DNA of 35,471 bases from Acidobacteria bacterium UBA7540 (GCA_002478145.1 DLMI01000054.1:1-35471), one strand, 5' to 3'; shown: positions 25,016-33,943, counted from the stretch's first letter. Notes: a model not told the origin generated them from the sequence alone. Program-made: numbers and translations.

Positions 25016-25910
25016 AGATCACTCGCACCGCCATTCCCGGCCGCAGGTTTTCCAGATGGGGTCCCGTCAACTCTGCCGTAAGATCATAGCTGGCGCTGGC
25101 AGCATCCACGGTAGGGCTGACCAATTTCACATGCGCGTTATACTCGTGCGACTTGTCATCCGCCGGCACTACTTTCAACGGATACCCGGCTGTGGGCCGT
25201 GGGCCTGCCGACTCCGGCAGTAGAAACCGGACCTGGAGCGGGTAAAGCTCGCTTAAGCGAAAGCAAAGGTCATTTTTGATCATGTTCTGTCCAGCGCGGA
25301 TAGCCCGCCGGACAATGTATCCGTCGAAGGGGGCCACTATTCGAGTCTTTTCCAGCTCGATCTCCAGCTCGTGAACTGCCGCTTTTTTTTGCTCGATGGC
25401 AGCCTTCCAGCTATCCAGATCGAAGCCTGCGCCGGTGGATTGAAACTCGGCTTCCTCCAGCGCCGCTTGACTGCTCAAACCGAACTTGCGCAACTCCTGC
25501 TGCCGTCGATAGGCAGCATCCTTGGCCTTTTTCTCAGCTTCCTGGTACTTGAAGTTATTTTCAGCCACCCTCTGGTCCAGGCGAGCTTTTTCCAAACTGG
25601 CAAGCAACTCGCGGTCGTCCAGGCGTGCGAGCACCGCTCCTTTCTTTACCCAACTGTCCTGGTCGTAGAAGAGCTCTTGCACAATCCCGTCGCGCTGGGC
25701 GAGCAAATCCACAGAGTGTTCGACCGACAATACACTTGCAATCTCCAGAGTGTCCGCAGCCGGCACGGAAGGCGGCTGGGCAGGAGCTTGGGTGACACTG
25801 GGCTGCGGCGATGCGGCAGGGGTTGCTTTTTGTTGAGACTGGTTCGCACACCCGGGAACACCCAGAATAGCAGCCAGGATTCCGAACAGGACCCAATCAG
25901 ATCGTTTCAT
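24972..25910 (-). CDS. HlyD-family membrane fusion lipoprotein
   Basis: The frame is open far upstream into the preceding gene, but the ATG at 25910 is chosen because it gives a lipoprotein signal (LAAILGVPGC, lipidated Cys about 21) and has CGAGG eight bases upstream. The 312-residue product then has a Pro/Ala/Gln-rich linker and a lipoyl-like half (AQRDGIVQELFYDQDSWVKK). A helical hairpin of about 90 residues follows, then the second half (TRIVAPFDGYIVRRAIRAGQ) and a beta-barrel domain (LRPGMAVRVIW). This is the periplasmic adaptor of type I or RND-like export. The last residues (SLKSRVEGQGVSR) are encoded by the intergenic repeat array, so the original C-terminus may have been replaced. 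It is the second gene of the operon and shares its adaptor fold with both neighbours. Confidence 0.9.
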   Translation of the reverse strand: MKRSDWVLFGILAAILGVPGCANQSQQKATPAASPQPSVTQAPAQPPSVPAADTLEIASVLSVEHSVDLLAQRDGIVQELFYDQDSWVKKGAVLARLDDRELLASLEKARLDQRVAENNFKYQEAEKKAKDAAYRRQQELRKFGLSSQAALEEAEFQSTGAGFDLDSWKAAIEQKKAAVHELEIELEKTRIVAPFDGYIVRRAIRAGQNMIKNDLCFRLSELYPLQVRFLLPESAGPRPTAGYPLKVVPADDKSHEYNAHVKLVSPTVDAASASYDLTAELTGPHLENLRPGMAVRVIWSLKSRVEGQGVSR

Positions 25911-25927
25911 TGCTTCAGCCTCGCGGT

Positions 25928-26062
25928 AGTCGAGGAGTCGAGAAGTCGAGGAGTCGAGAGTTTGACCACTGACCTGCATCCGACTTTTCGACTCTTGGCC
26001 GCAGGAGAAATCGAAGATCGGGGATTTCACTTCTCGATTCTCGACTTCTCGACTCCTCGACT
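25928..26062. repeat. Inverted arrays of AGTCGAGG/AGTCGAGA repeats (operon spacer 1)
   Basis: The left arm (25928-25950) consists of alternating eight-base units AGTCGAGG and AGTCGAGA. It is perfectly complementary over 23 bases to the right arm (26040-26062), with partial pairing continuing inward. The 89-base interior carries a few more CGACTT/TCGAAG units. The right arm starts three bases after the stop codon of the GAF-HlyD gene, and the left arm ends 17 bases before the HlyD start, so the structure fills the spacer of the operon mRNA. Confidence 0.9.
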
Positions 26063-26064
26063 TC

Positions 26065-28488
26065 TTACGGTAGCAGTGCCCAGACCTTCCGCCATGCCCA
26101 TTGCGTTGGGGCGCGCAGCAGCATGTAGCCCACCGGATACCACCCGCTGTGGAACCAGCCTCCCGCGCTGGTAATCTTCGCCTGACCCGCCATGCCATCG
26201 CGGGCTTTGACATCAGGATTGGGGAACAGGGCACGCGTTACGAAGAACTGCTCGCCCTCGGCAGAAATGGTCTGGGGGGAGACTCGCTCCACCGATCCCC
26301 GGAGCGTTAGGGTGGGATAGGCATTCAATTTGAGGGCCACGGGCGCGCCGGTTCGAATCAGGGATATATCGGTTTCTGGAACGTTCATTTCGACCGCCAA
26401 GTGGTCCTGATCCACGAGCTCACAGAAGGCGTCGCCCACCTTGAGCAGTTTCCCAATTTTCTCTTCCACCTTAGGTGTCACAACGACGCCCGGGATGGAG
26501 GCCCGGAGATGCGCCTTATCGACTTTTTCCTGATAGAGGGTGACCTCTGCCTGGTGGAGGTCCATGTTCAGCCGGGCTTGGCCGGCGCCGGCCCAATCCC
26601 TCTTTTCCTCCGCCTCGGCAAGCTGGCGGTGGGCAAGCGCGAGGTCGGTCAAGGCCCGTTCCAGCCGGATTCTGTCATCGCTGTCGTCCAGTCGGGCCAA
26701 CTCGTCTCCGGCGTTTACTCTTTGCCCTTCCCGGACAGGTACTCCTTGGACAATGCCGCTGACCTCGGCGCTCACAATGCGGCGCTCGGCGGGGACCACG
26801 GTGGCGTTCGTCTGGATTCGGTACTTCCAGGGCACTACGATCAAAACCAGCGCAGCTATCCCAGCCTTCGATGCAATCTCGAGCCAGCGGCCGGCTGTGA
26901 TCCCTTCCAGTTTGCGCTTGCTCTTGAGCACGGGCTGCCAAATGCTCAGCAGCGGCACGTCCTGGTAGAGCCGGGCATTGCGGATGGCCACAGTGATCTG
27001 GCTGGCAAGGATAGCGAGAACCTCCAGATGGCTTTCCGATAGGAATTCTGCGGTGTTGCTCAGGAGGGCCAGCACGCCCACGGTCCCCTGTTCATCGCGC
27101 AGAGGCATGGCGTAGAAGCCGCTCAGTCTCTGCTCTTCCATGTAGCGCACCAGCGCCGCGTTCGCTCCCTCCGGCTTAACTTTCCACCCCTCTTCAGTCT
27201 GGTCAGCCGAGACCGCCTCCGGTTGCTCAGCCACCCACGCCAGCAGTTCACGCAACTGCTCCATTTCGCGGGTCCGCGGTACCTCGGCTTCCCCCGAAAC
27301 AGCACCCAGTATAAAGCGGTGGCGGTCATACAAACCGATGACGCACTGATCGAAGGGGACGACGGTGGCAGCTTCGTGAACCACCGTGGTGAGGACATGA
27401 TCGAGATTGAGCGTGGAGGTTATTTCCTTGCTGATGGTGAGGAGGGCGTCCAGGGTGTGAACCTTTCGCTCCGCCTGCAACAGATTGGCATTGTTCAGGG
27501 CGTTGGAGGCCTGCTCGCACATGTTGGTGAGGTAAAACAGGTCATCCTCATCAAACGGCTTTCCATCTGATCGGTTGACGATTTCCACGACCCCCAACAC
27601 CCGCTCTTCCTTCAGAAGAGGCGCGCACATCAGCGATTGGATTTGATACTTCTCGCTTGCCTGTACGCGGGCCTCAAGTCCCGGCTCATCCTGGGCGCTT
27701 GAGACCAGGCGAGCTTGGCCGGTCTGGGCCACGCCCCCAGCCATGCCCTCTCCAATTTGAAGGCGGCTACCCTTGTTGGTCGTCGGATCCTCACCCGCTT
27801 GCTGCGCGCAAAGCAGCTCGTTCGTTCCGGAATCCACCAGCCAGAAGTTGCAGGCCAGGGCGCCGAGGTTCCCTTGGATCTTCTCAGCCATAATGGGCAG
27901 TAGATCCTCAAGCTCCAGCGTAGAAGTGAAGGTGCTCGCCACATCGTAGAGCGCGGTCAATCGTTCAATCGTCTCCAGGCTCGACCACTTTTCCTGCTCG
28001 ACGGCGCGCAAAGCATCCAGAACCCGGCCCGCCAGTCGGCAGGCTTCTTCAACGAAGCCTGCGTCATTGGCTGTAAATTCTCCCGTGCGCTTGTTCAATA
28101 CCTCCAGGACGCCGGCCACGTCTGTAGAGGTCGGGATGGGTGCGTACAAGGCCGTTGCCACGCGCTCCCGGTCGCCTTCCGCGAGATGCGGGAACATCTC
28201 CGGCTCGATTTCCTCCTCGTCGAGCCGCCGCGCACGTGATTTTGCTAGCATCTCGGCCAGAATACCTTCGCTCGCCTGCCCCGGAGCAAACTCCAGCCGA
28301 AGTCCGGCCTCGAACCAGCGAGAGCGACAGAGCAATTCCCCACCCCTCTCCTGACGTAGCCAAACCATCGCCGCACGGGCCTCCAGATCTCGGCCAACAT
28401 GCGTGACAAGCGTCTTCGCAAAACTGTCAATGCTGTTGCAGGAGTGAAATCCAACCGATAGTTCAAAAAGGGAGGACAACTGCTCCAT
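26065..28488 (-). CDS. Triple-GAF / HlyD fusion membrane protein
   Basis: The 807-residue protein has three successive GAF domains in its cytoplasmic part: about 5-160 (LFELSVGF ... LYAPIPTSTDVAGVLEVLNK), 170-335 (LTALYDVASTFTSTLELEDL ... MCAPLLKEERVLGVVEIVN) and 345-510 (LLTISKEITSTLNLDHVL ... AMPLRDEQGTVGVLALLS). One transmembrane helix (about 545-562) follows. The C-terminus is a HlyD-type adaptor with lipoyl-like halves (VSAEVSGIVQGVPVREGQRV ... RASIPGVVVTPKVEEKIGKL), a helical hairpin and a beta-barrel. GAF domains bind small ligands or cofactors, so an export adaptor would be gated directly by a cytoplasmic signal. There is no kinase, cyclase or phosphatase domain. It is the first gene of the operon; the start has no obvious ribosome binding site. 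The 248-base divergent spacer to the STAS gene must contain its promoter. Confidence 0.93.
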   Translation of the reverse strand: MEQLSSLFELSVGFHSCNSIDSFAKTLVTHVGRDLEARAAMVWLRQERGGELLCRSRWFEAGLRLEFAPGQASEGILAEMLAKSRARRLDEEEIEPEMFPHLAEGDRERVATALYAPIPTSTDVAGVLEVLNKRTGEFTANDAGFVEEACRLAGRVLDALRAVEQEKWSSLETIERLTALYDVASTFTSTLELEDLLPIMAEKIQGNLGALACNFWLVDSGTNELLCAQQAGEDPTTNKGSRLQIGEGMAGGVAQTGQARLVSSAQDEPGLEARVQASEKYQIQSLMCAPLLKEERVLGVVEIVNRSDGKPFDEDDLFYLTNMCEQASNALNNANLLQAERKVHTLDALLTISKEITSTLNLDHVLTTVVHEAATVVPFDQCVIGLYDRHRFILGAVSGEAEVPRTREMEQLRELLAWVAEQPEAVSADQTEEGWKVKPEGANAALVRYMEEQRLSGFYAMPLRDEQGTVGVLALLSNTAEFLSESHLEVLAILASQITVAIRNARLYQDVPLLSIWQPVLKSKRKLEGITAGRWLEIASKAGIAALVLIVVPWKYRIQTNATVVPAERRIVSAEVSGIVQGVPVREGQRVNAGDELARLDDSDDRIRLERALTDLALAHRQLAEAEEKRDWAGAGQARLNMDLHQAEVTLYQEKVDKAHLRASIPGVVVTPKVEEKIGKLLKVGDAFCELVDQDHLAVEMNVPETDISLIRTGAPVALKLNAYPTLTLRGSVERVSPQTISAEGEQFFVTRALFPNPDVKARDGMAGQAKITSAGGWFHSGWYPVGYMLLRAPTQWAWRKVWALLP

Positions 28489-28736
28489 AGAAAATGTTGC
28501 CGAGGGCGTTACCCTTGCGGCAGGGGCTAGTGAGCCGATACAGGATAAATTCCAAATGAATCGACTGGGAGGCTACCAAAAACCGGCGGGCGAGTCAAGC
28601 AATGTGGTTCGGCCATGTTTTCTCCACGTTTTTCTCACCTACTGCCTTGATTTGCTCAACAAGTCGGCGTAGTCTCAGGTGACGGTGTAAATCTCATGCT
28701 ACGCTTTGAAAGCAGGGCATCAACCGCGAGGAATCC

Positions 28737-29072
28737 GTGACCATTAATATCAGAACAGTTGATCAGGTGACCATTCTTGACCTCAACGGCCCCTTTAAAG
28801 CAGGTGAAGCTGAGCAGGCCTTTCGAAACTCCGTCGGCGAGGCGCTCTCCGCCAGCGTCACGAGACTTGCCGTAAACCTTGCGGGCGTGTCTTTTCTCGA
28901 TAGCTCCGGTGTCGGCGCACTGGTTCGCACTTTTTCGGCCCTGAAAGAAAGAGGGGGTGAATTCAGACTCTTTGGGGCCTCAAAACAGGCCGCTCAAACC
29001 CTCAGGATGGTTCGTCTGGACAAAGTCCTCGGACTGGCGGAAGATGAGACCGCTGCCCTCGCGAGTTTTTAG
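28737..29072 (+). CDS. STAS-domain anti-sigma-factor antagonist (SpoIIAA/RsbV-like)
   Basis: The 111-residue protein starts at a GTG (GCGAGG is five bases upstream) and is a single STAS domain. It opens MTINIRTVDQVTILDLNGPF and has the phosphorylation motif FLDSSGVGAL, with Ser57 (or Ser56) as the expected site. It ends with an amphipathic helix (RLDKVLGLAEDETAALASF). Such proteins bind and release anti-sigma factors or act in stressosome-like switches under control of a kinase and a PP2C phosphatase, neither of which is encoded nearby. It is divergent from the GAF-HlyD operon. Confidence 0.93.
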   Translation: MTINIRTVDQVTILDLNGPFKAGEAEQAFRNSVGEALSASVTRLAVNLAGVSFLDSSGVGALVRTFSALKERGGEFRLFGASKQAAQTLRMVRLDKVLGLAEDETAALASF

Positions 29073-29505
29073 CCAGAGGCTGAAAAAAGTCATCCTCCTG
29101 TCATTACCTCGTCCCTACCTTCTTAGGACAGTGAGGTCAGCGTCCCGTCGCGCAGAATGCTTAGGTTTTTCACCAGAGTATCAATCCCAAACCGTCCGGA
29201 AACAATCTCGGGAATCGCTCCTTCGAGTTGAATGCGCACACTCGCGTCACGCATTTGAGCAGGGTGGCTTTCAGGGTAGGGCCAGCAACGGCAGGACGTA
29301 TGATTGGAAGGCCTGGGACGGGACCCCGCATGGCTACGAGGGCCTGCTCGTGGACGGGTCCCGGCACTGCTGGCAGTGTTGTCGCGCTAATATGACGCAC
29401 GGGCATATACGGTGAACAGCCTCCTTGGCAAAACTTAAGTGAAGAACATGGGGTCCAGGCAACAATCCACAGTTGAGCTAGTCCCCTGAAAGGGTGGAAC
29501 AAAGG
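29073..29505. other. Noncoding spacer
   Basis: No gene is supported in these 433 bases. A plus-strand frame ends in a Trp/Cys-containing stretch (WQCCRANMTHGHIR), and a minus-strand frame spans much of the interval. Neither has a ribosome binding site or a pattern I recognise, and they overlap each other. Confidence 0.5.
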
Positions 29506-30507
29506 ATGGGTTATCTACTTGTAATGGCCGCCGGCATTCTGCAAGGCGCCTTCATACTGCCGATGAAGTCTACCCAGAAGTGGGCCTGGGAGAACACTTG
29601 GTTCGTCTATGCCTCAACAGGCTTTCTGATTTGGCCCTGGCTATTCGTGCTCTTGACAATTCCTCATCCCGTCACCGTCTTGGCAACCACCAGCATGCGC
29701 TCTCTGGTTCTGGTTGAGGTGTTTGGGCTTGGATGGGGGATAGGGACTGTTACCTTTGGATTAGGTGTGAGTAGGTTGGGGATGGCCCTGGGATTCACTA
29801 TCATCATCGGACTGGCGGCAACTGCCGGGGCGCTCATTCCCATGGTCGTGATGGCTCCCGAGAAGTTGGGCCAGCCACAAGGCTTACTGACGCTCGCCTC
29901 CCTCGCCCTAGTTCTGGTCGGTCTTACTCTCGGCTCCTGGGGCGGAAAGCTCCGGGAACCCGAACGGAACTCCACAGGCAATGACCCACGGAGTTCCTTC
30001 GCCGTCGGGCTTGCGATCTGTGTCGCGTCCGGACTTCTCTCTTCATGCGCGAACCTGGGCTTCACCTTCGGCGGAGAATATGTACGAAGGGCCATGGAGC
30101 TGGGCGCGGCAGAGTCAATGGCGGGCAACTCACTCTGGGCTCCACTCACCCTGCCGCTCTGTGTTTGCAATGCTGGTTACTGCGTATGGCTAATGAGAAA
30201 ACGTAAGACCGGCGGGTTGCTACTTTTGAAAGGAACACGCCACTACTGGGCTCTGGCGGCTTTGATGGGCTTCATGTGGATCGGCGGATTCATTCTCTAC
30301 GCGCCAGGTACCCGGCGGTTGGGTTCTTTGGGGACCTCGGTGGGATGGGCCGTCATGATGTCCACGATGGTCATTACCGCAAACATCCTGGGGTTCATAA
30401 CGGGAGAGTGGAAGGGCGCGAGCCGCAAGGCATACACCTTGGCCGTGGGGGGCGTAGCAATTCTGATCCTGGCCATTGGTGTTGTGGGCTACGCAAATCA
30501 GTTGTGA
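29506..30507 (+). CDS. RhaT-like sugar transporter (DMT superfamily)
   Basis: The ATG at 29506 has AGGGTGG eight bases upstream; a GTG four codons earlier is also in frame. The 333-residue product has about ten transmembrane helices and follows the L-rhamnose/proton symporter pattern. Helix 1 with a Gly-Gln and Pro-Met-Lys end (GILQGAFILPMKSTQKWAWE) is followed by the WGIGTVTFGLGVSRLGMALG segment and a second half starting SFAVGLAICVASGLLSSCAN. The C-terminal region keeps GSLGTSVGWAVMMSTMVITAN, and the last helix is hydrophobic. Rhamnose fits a plant cell-wall diet (rhamnogalacturonan with galactan side chains), but the substrate could be another sugar or solute. No rhamnose catabolic gene lies in the window. 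Confidence 0.87.
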   Translation: MGYLLVMAAGILQGAFILPMKSTQKWAWENTWFVYASTGFLIWPWLFVLLTIPHPVTVLATTSMRSLVLVEVFGLGWGIGTVTFGLGVSRLGMALGFTIIIGLAATAGALIPMVVMAPEKLGQPQGLLTLASLALVLVGLTLGSWGGKLREPERNSTGNDPRSSFAVGLAICVASGLLSSCANLGFTFGGEYVRRAMELGAAESMAGNSLWAPLTLPLCVCNAGYCVWLMRKRKTGGLLLLKGTRHYWALAALMGFMWIGGFILYAPGTRRLGSLGTSVGWAVMMSTMVITANILGFITGEWKGASRKAYTLAVGGVAILILAIGVVGYANQL

Positions 30508-30605
30508 TTGGGACGTTCAGAAAACATTAGACCTTGCAAGGGTCGAATGCTCCCCCGGTCAGTCTCTTTTCTTTGCGCGGCGCGAGGAGACGCGCTCTAC
30601 AGCGC

Positions 30606-30611
30606 TATAAT
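30606..30611 (+). promoter_or_regulatory. -10 box candidate for the S9 peptidase gene
   Basis: A perfect TATAAT lies 87 bases before the chosen start codon. No matching -35 hexamer is apparent at 16-18 bases. Confidence 0.35.
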
Positions 30612-30698
30612 GTGGTTTTTCCAATTCAGTGATTGATCGGAAATTGCAGCACCTATTACGAAGCTGGGGGCTCGAGCATGGTCTTCAGGGGGAAGGGA

Positions 30699-32891
30699 AT
30701 GGTGAGACGTCTACTCAGTTTGCTCGCTCTACTCTTTTTGGCCGGGGCCGCAGTTGACGCGCAAGAGGCGAAGAAGCCTTTGACCATCGAGTTGGTCACC
30801 CACCCGCAAGGGCTAAGCACGATGGGCCTCTCCCGCTTGGAATGGCGTCCGGGGGGCAAGGAGATCAGCTACCTCAAGCGCCAGGGCTCCGGCAAGGGTG
30901 CTGTCCTCACCCTTTATCTCTATGAGATTGCGGGCGGCAAGGAGCGAGTTCTTCTTGGACCTCCCAACGACACGGTTGAAGGCGAGAAGCTTGACCTCTC
31001 TTCATATCAATGGTCCCCGGGCGGCGACGCGCTGCTACTCCAGGGTGAAAAGGATATCTGGCTTTACAACCTGGCGACCGGCCAGATGAAATCCCTTGTC
31101 AAGGACGCTATGCCGGTAGAGGACGCGACGTTTTCTCCCACGGGCGAGCGTGTGGCATTTGTGGAGCAGAACAACCTCTTGGCCCTCGACCTTAGGACGG
31201 GACTTCGTGAAAAGCTCACGGACGACGGCAACGAAAACGTGATGAACGGCAAACTCGATTGGGTTTACGAAGAGGAACTTGCCAATCGTGCCACCGGTCG
31301 GGCGTACGAGTGGTCGCCGGATGGGAAGAAGATTGCCTACCTTCGCCTGGACGACGCCCCCGTGCCTCGATACCCGCTGACACATTACTTGTCCAACCAC
31401 GTGGAACTTAGCGAGGAGCGGTTCCCTCAGTCGGGTGACCCGAATCCCATTCCTTCTCTCCATGTCGTTTCCGTGGAAGGCAGCGAGCACCAGAGCTGGA
31501 CGTCGACCGCGGCGAAATCCGTCGAATACTTCGGTCCCTCGTTTTCCTGGACGCCTGACTCGAAGGCGGTCGCGTTCCTCACGCTCGACCGCGCCCAGGA
31601 CGAGTTGGACGTCCATCTCTGGGATGCTGCCGCAGGCGCCCATCGCCTTCTGCTCACAGAAAAGGATGCGTACTGGATCAATTCGCTCGAGCCGCCGCAC
31701 TTCCTCGGCGACAACCAGCGGTTCCTCTGGCTCTCGGAGCGAGACGGCTGGTTGCACCTCTATCTCTATGGCCGCGATGGAAAGCTGCAGAAACAGCTTA
31801 GCCACGGCAACTGGATGATCGATCGTCCCTTTTTCCAAGACCTCCCCATCATCGGCTTGGACGAAAAGGGCGGCTGGGCCTACTTCGCGGCCACCAACCC
31901 GGACCCACGCGAGCGCCAGCTCTACCGCGTGAGGCTGGATGGCAGCGGTTTGGAGCGCCTCTCGCAGCAGCCCGGAGTCCACGGGCTGAACCTCTCGCCG
32001 GATGGCCAGTTTCTGCTCGACAACTTTTCCTCACTCCATGACCCGCCGGAAACCCGGCTGCTCAAGGCGGATGGGTCGCTCCTCACCACGCTGAGCAAGC
32101 AGACGCCCCATCTCGATGATTACGCGCTGGGCAGGACGGAATTAGTAGAAGTGAAAGCCCCAGACGGCGCCACGCTCTACGCGCGCCTGGTGAAGCCCCC
32201 GGACTTTGACCCGGCGAGGAAGTATCCGGTCATCATCGAAGTGTACGGCGGCCCCCACATTCAACTTATCCAGAACCGCTGGGGCCTGACTTCCCTCAGT
32301 GACCATCTCTTCGCGGAACAGGGCTTCATCCTGTGGTCGCTCGATAATCGCGGCGCGTGGGGGCGAGGACACGCTTGGGAATCAAGGGTGTTTAAGGACT
32401 TGGGGCACTACGAGCTTGAAGACCAGCTTGCCGGCGTCGCCTACCTGAAGTCTCTCCCTTATGTCGACCCTATGCGGATCGGCATTACCGGGTGGTCCTA
32501 CGGCGGCTATATGACGCTCTATGCGCTAACTCACGCACCTGACGTGTTCAAGTGCGGCGCGGCGGGTGGTCCCGTCACCGACTGGAAGTTCTACGACAGC
32601 ATATACACCGAGCGCTACATGCGCACGCCCCAGGAAAATCCGGACGGGTACAAGACTTCCTCCCCGCTCGAGGCCGCCGATAAGCTGAAAGCCAAAGTGC
32701 TGCTGATCCAGGGCACCGACGACGACAACGTCCACATGCAGAACACCCTGAACTTCGTAGAAGCTCTAGTCAAGGCGCACACACTCTTCGATCTCTACCT
32801 CCAGCCGGGAGAAAAGCACGGATTCGCTAGCGAGGCAGCGAGGTTCTACCTCACCCAGCGCTTGCTGGGATTCTTCAAGCAGAACCTCTAA
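30699..32891 (+). CDS. Secreted S9B peptidase (dipeptidyl peptidase IV-like)
   Basis: Several starts are possible; the ATG at 30699 follows a purine-rich AGGGGGAAGGGA and gives a signal peptide (MVRRLLSLLALLFLAGAAVD, cleaved near AQEA). The mature protein has an eight-bladed DPP IV N-terminal propeller (about 60-480), with YEEELANRATGRAYEWSPDG, a typical substrate-contacting loop carrying the Glu pair EE. The alpha/beta hydrolase domain (about 500-730) has the nucleophile Ser600 in GWSYGGYM, the acid in GTDDDNVH and the base His in GEKHGF near the C-terminus. The family removes X-Pro or X-Ala dipeptides from peptide N-termini. The gene is monocistronic, followed by a hairpin repeat region. 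Confidence 0.95.
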   Translation: MVRRLLSLLALLFLAGAAVDAQEAKKPLTIELVTHPQGLSTMGLSRLEWRPGGKEISYLKRQGSGKGAVLTLYLYEIAGGKERVLLGPPNDTVEGEKLDLSSYQWSPGGDALLLQGEKDIWLYNLATGQMKSLVKDAMPVEDATFSPTGERVAFVEQNNLLALDLRTGLREKLTDDGNENVMNGKLDWVYEEELANRATGRAYEWSPDGKKIAYLRLDDAPVPRYPLTHYLSNHVELSEERFPQSGDPNPIPSLHVVSVEGSEHQSWTSTAAKSVEYFGPSFSWTPDSKAVAFLTLDRAQDELDVHLWDAAAGAHRLLLTEKDAYWINSLEPPHFLGDNQRFLWLSERDGWLHLYLYGRDGKLQKQLSHGNWMIDRPFFQDLPIIGLDEKGGWAYFAATNPDPRERQLYRVRLDGSGLERLSQQPGVHGLNLSPDGQFLLDNFSSLHDPPETRLLKADGSLLTTLSKQTPHLDDYALGRTELVEVKAPDGATLYARLVKPPDFDPARKYPVIIEVYGGPHIQLIQNRWGLTSLSDHLFAEQGFILWSLDNRGAWGRGHAWESRVFKDLGHYELEDQLAGVAYLKSLPYVDPMRIGITGWSYGGYMTLYALTHAPDVFKCGAAGGPVTDWKFYDSIYTERYMRTPQENPDGYKTSSPLEAADKLKAKVLLIQGTDDDNVHMQNTLNFVEALVKAHTLFDLYLQPGEKHGFASEAARFYLTQRLLGFFKQNL

Positions 32892-33242
32892 AGAGGCGTT
32901 GCCTCAGCCCGACGAGTCATGCCTCGTTAGGAATCGGAAGCGCGGTCCCGCAGGGCGGGACCCGCCGCCGGAGTTTGCGCGCGGAGCCAGAGAGGCGCGG
33001 CATTAGCCGCTGAAGCCGCATGTTCGCTATTGGCATTGGCCAGTGCTTCACGGCTGAAGCCGCTTTCTGACGGGCGCGCCATGGGAAGAGGCGCGGTCTG
33101 TATGTGGCCTGTCTTCGGCACGGTGACGGTGTCGTTTGCGGCAGCCGTCCCGCTCAACGGCAGCGACGCGGGATTGATCGTGCACGTCGCCCCACTAGCC
33201 GCGCCGCCCCGAATCTGCCAAGGAAACCTCCCGACGCGGTCG
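32892..33242. repeat. Noncoding spacer made of short hairpin repeats
   Basis: GGTCCCGC/GCGGGACC around AGG (32943-32961) lies about 50 bases after the peptidase stop and may help end its transcript. Two direct copies of GCTGAAGCCGC (33009-33019 and 33053-33063), each able to form a small hairpin, follow 44 bases apart. Open frames across it on both strands look like translated repeats (ESGFSREALA), not proteins. Confidence 0.6.
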
Positions 33243-33662
33243 CTATTCTGTGCGGGACGCAGCCCAGATGATCAAGATCACCATAAGGACGCCGATTCCA
33301 GCCAGCCCGTAAATCAAACCCCTGCTAAATTTCTTCCCCGTCGTCTCACCCTCGATCTTTTTTAGGGTCTTTACTTCTGTAAAGGTAATCTTCTGCGTCT
33401 CAACCTTGTTTCCTTGCGCTGTCTGCAGACTGAAGCCCTCGTTTGTGACCTCCCCGAGCCTCCCCCTGAGTGTTTGCTTGTTCATGAGGCGTACTTCAAT
33501 CATTGTTCCGGGTGGAATTTCCATAATGCGCTCCTGCACAGTCGCTTTCTTGGTTGTTTCCTGTGGCAAGGAAGCGCCTGTGGCAGAGGCTCCGACTCTG
33601 GCCTCTAAAAGCGAATTGCCGAACAGAACTGATATCAGAATCAGTAGGATCGTGTCTCTCAA
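33243..33662 (-). CDS. Membrane-anchored Sm-like-domain protein (TTG start)
   Basis: The frame is open to 33947, but the upstream part is not protein-like. I start at a TTG at 33662, which has GGAGGT six bases upstream and places a hydrophobic export signal at the N-terminus (TILLILISVLFGNSLL). The 139-residue product then has an Sm-like beta-barrel domain (about 48-105: PPGTMIEVRLMNKQTLRGRL, then EGFSLQT). A C-terminal transmembrane helix ends it (LIYGLAGIGVLMVILIIWAA). The Sm-like part is clearly related to that of the protein encoded at 34480-35013. The domain topology suggests an envelope protein with the barrel outside the cytoplasm. Function is unknown. Confidence 0.8.
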   Translation of the reverse strand: MRDTILLILISVLFGNSLLEARVGASATGASLPQETTKKATVQERIMEIPPGTMIEVRLMNKQTLRGRLGEVTNEGFSLQTAQGNKVETQKITFTEVKTLKKIEGETTGKKFSRGLIYGLAGIGVLMVILIIWAASRTE

Positions 33663-33943
33663 AGCAGCACCTCCAAGTGCTAAGCTGAAATTTCTTCCTC
33701 GAATTATGACAAGCCTCCCTTCGGGATCCCGCGGGGAAAAGATTTCCGACGGCGATGCATTTTGTTCTTGCTTCGCAGGTGGCGCAGACACGCCGGGGTT
33801 TGACATGTTTGCGGTCGGGAAGGGGACTCCATTTGTAGGACCCCCGCCGGCGCCCCGCGGCTCTGGACGTACCACCACTCGCGGGCATCCAGAAGCGATC
33901 TCTTCCCGACAGAGCCGGGACAGGCCGCCACCCGGGAGCGCCA

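Noticed and set aside
24809..26062. CRISPR array
   Set aside because: Units are only 7-8 bases with no unique spacers and no cas genes; they are short tandem repeats.
29170..29502. Minus-strand 110-codon ORF in the spacer before the RhaT-like gene
   Set aside because: No ribosome binding site or recognisable motif, and an overlapping plus-strand frame is equally open.
32927..33365. Open frames on both strands after the S9 peptidase
   Set aside because: Their translations (ESGFSREALA, SAANAAPL) match common translated interspersed repeats, not proteins.
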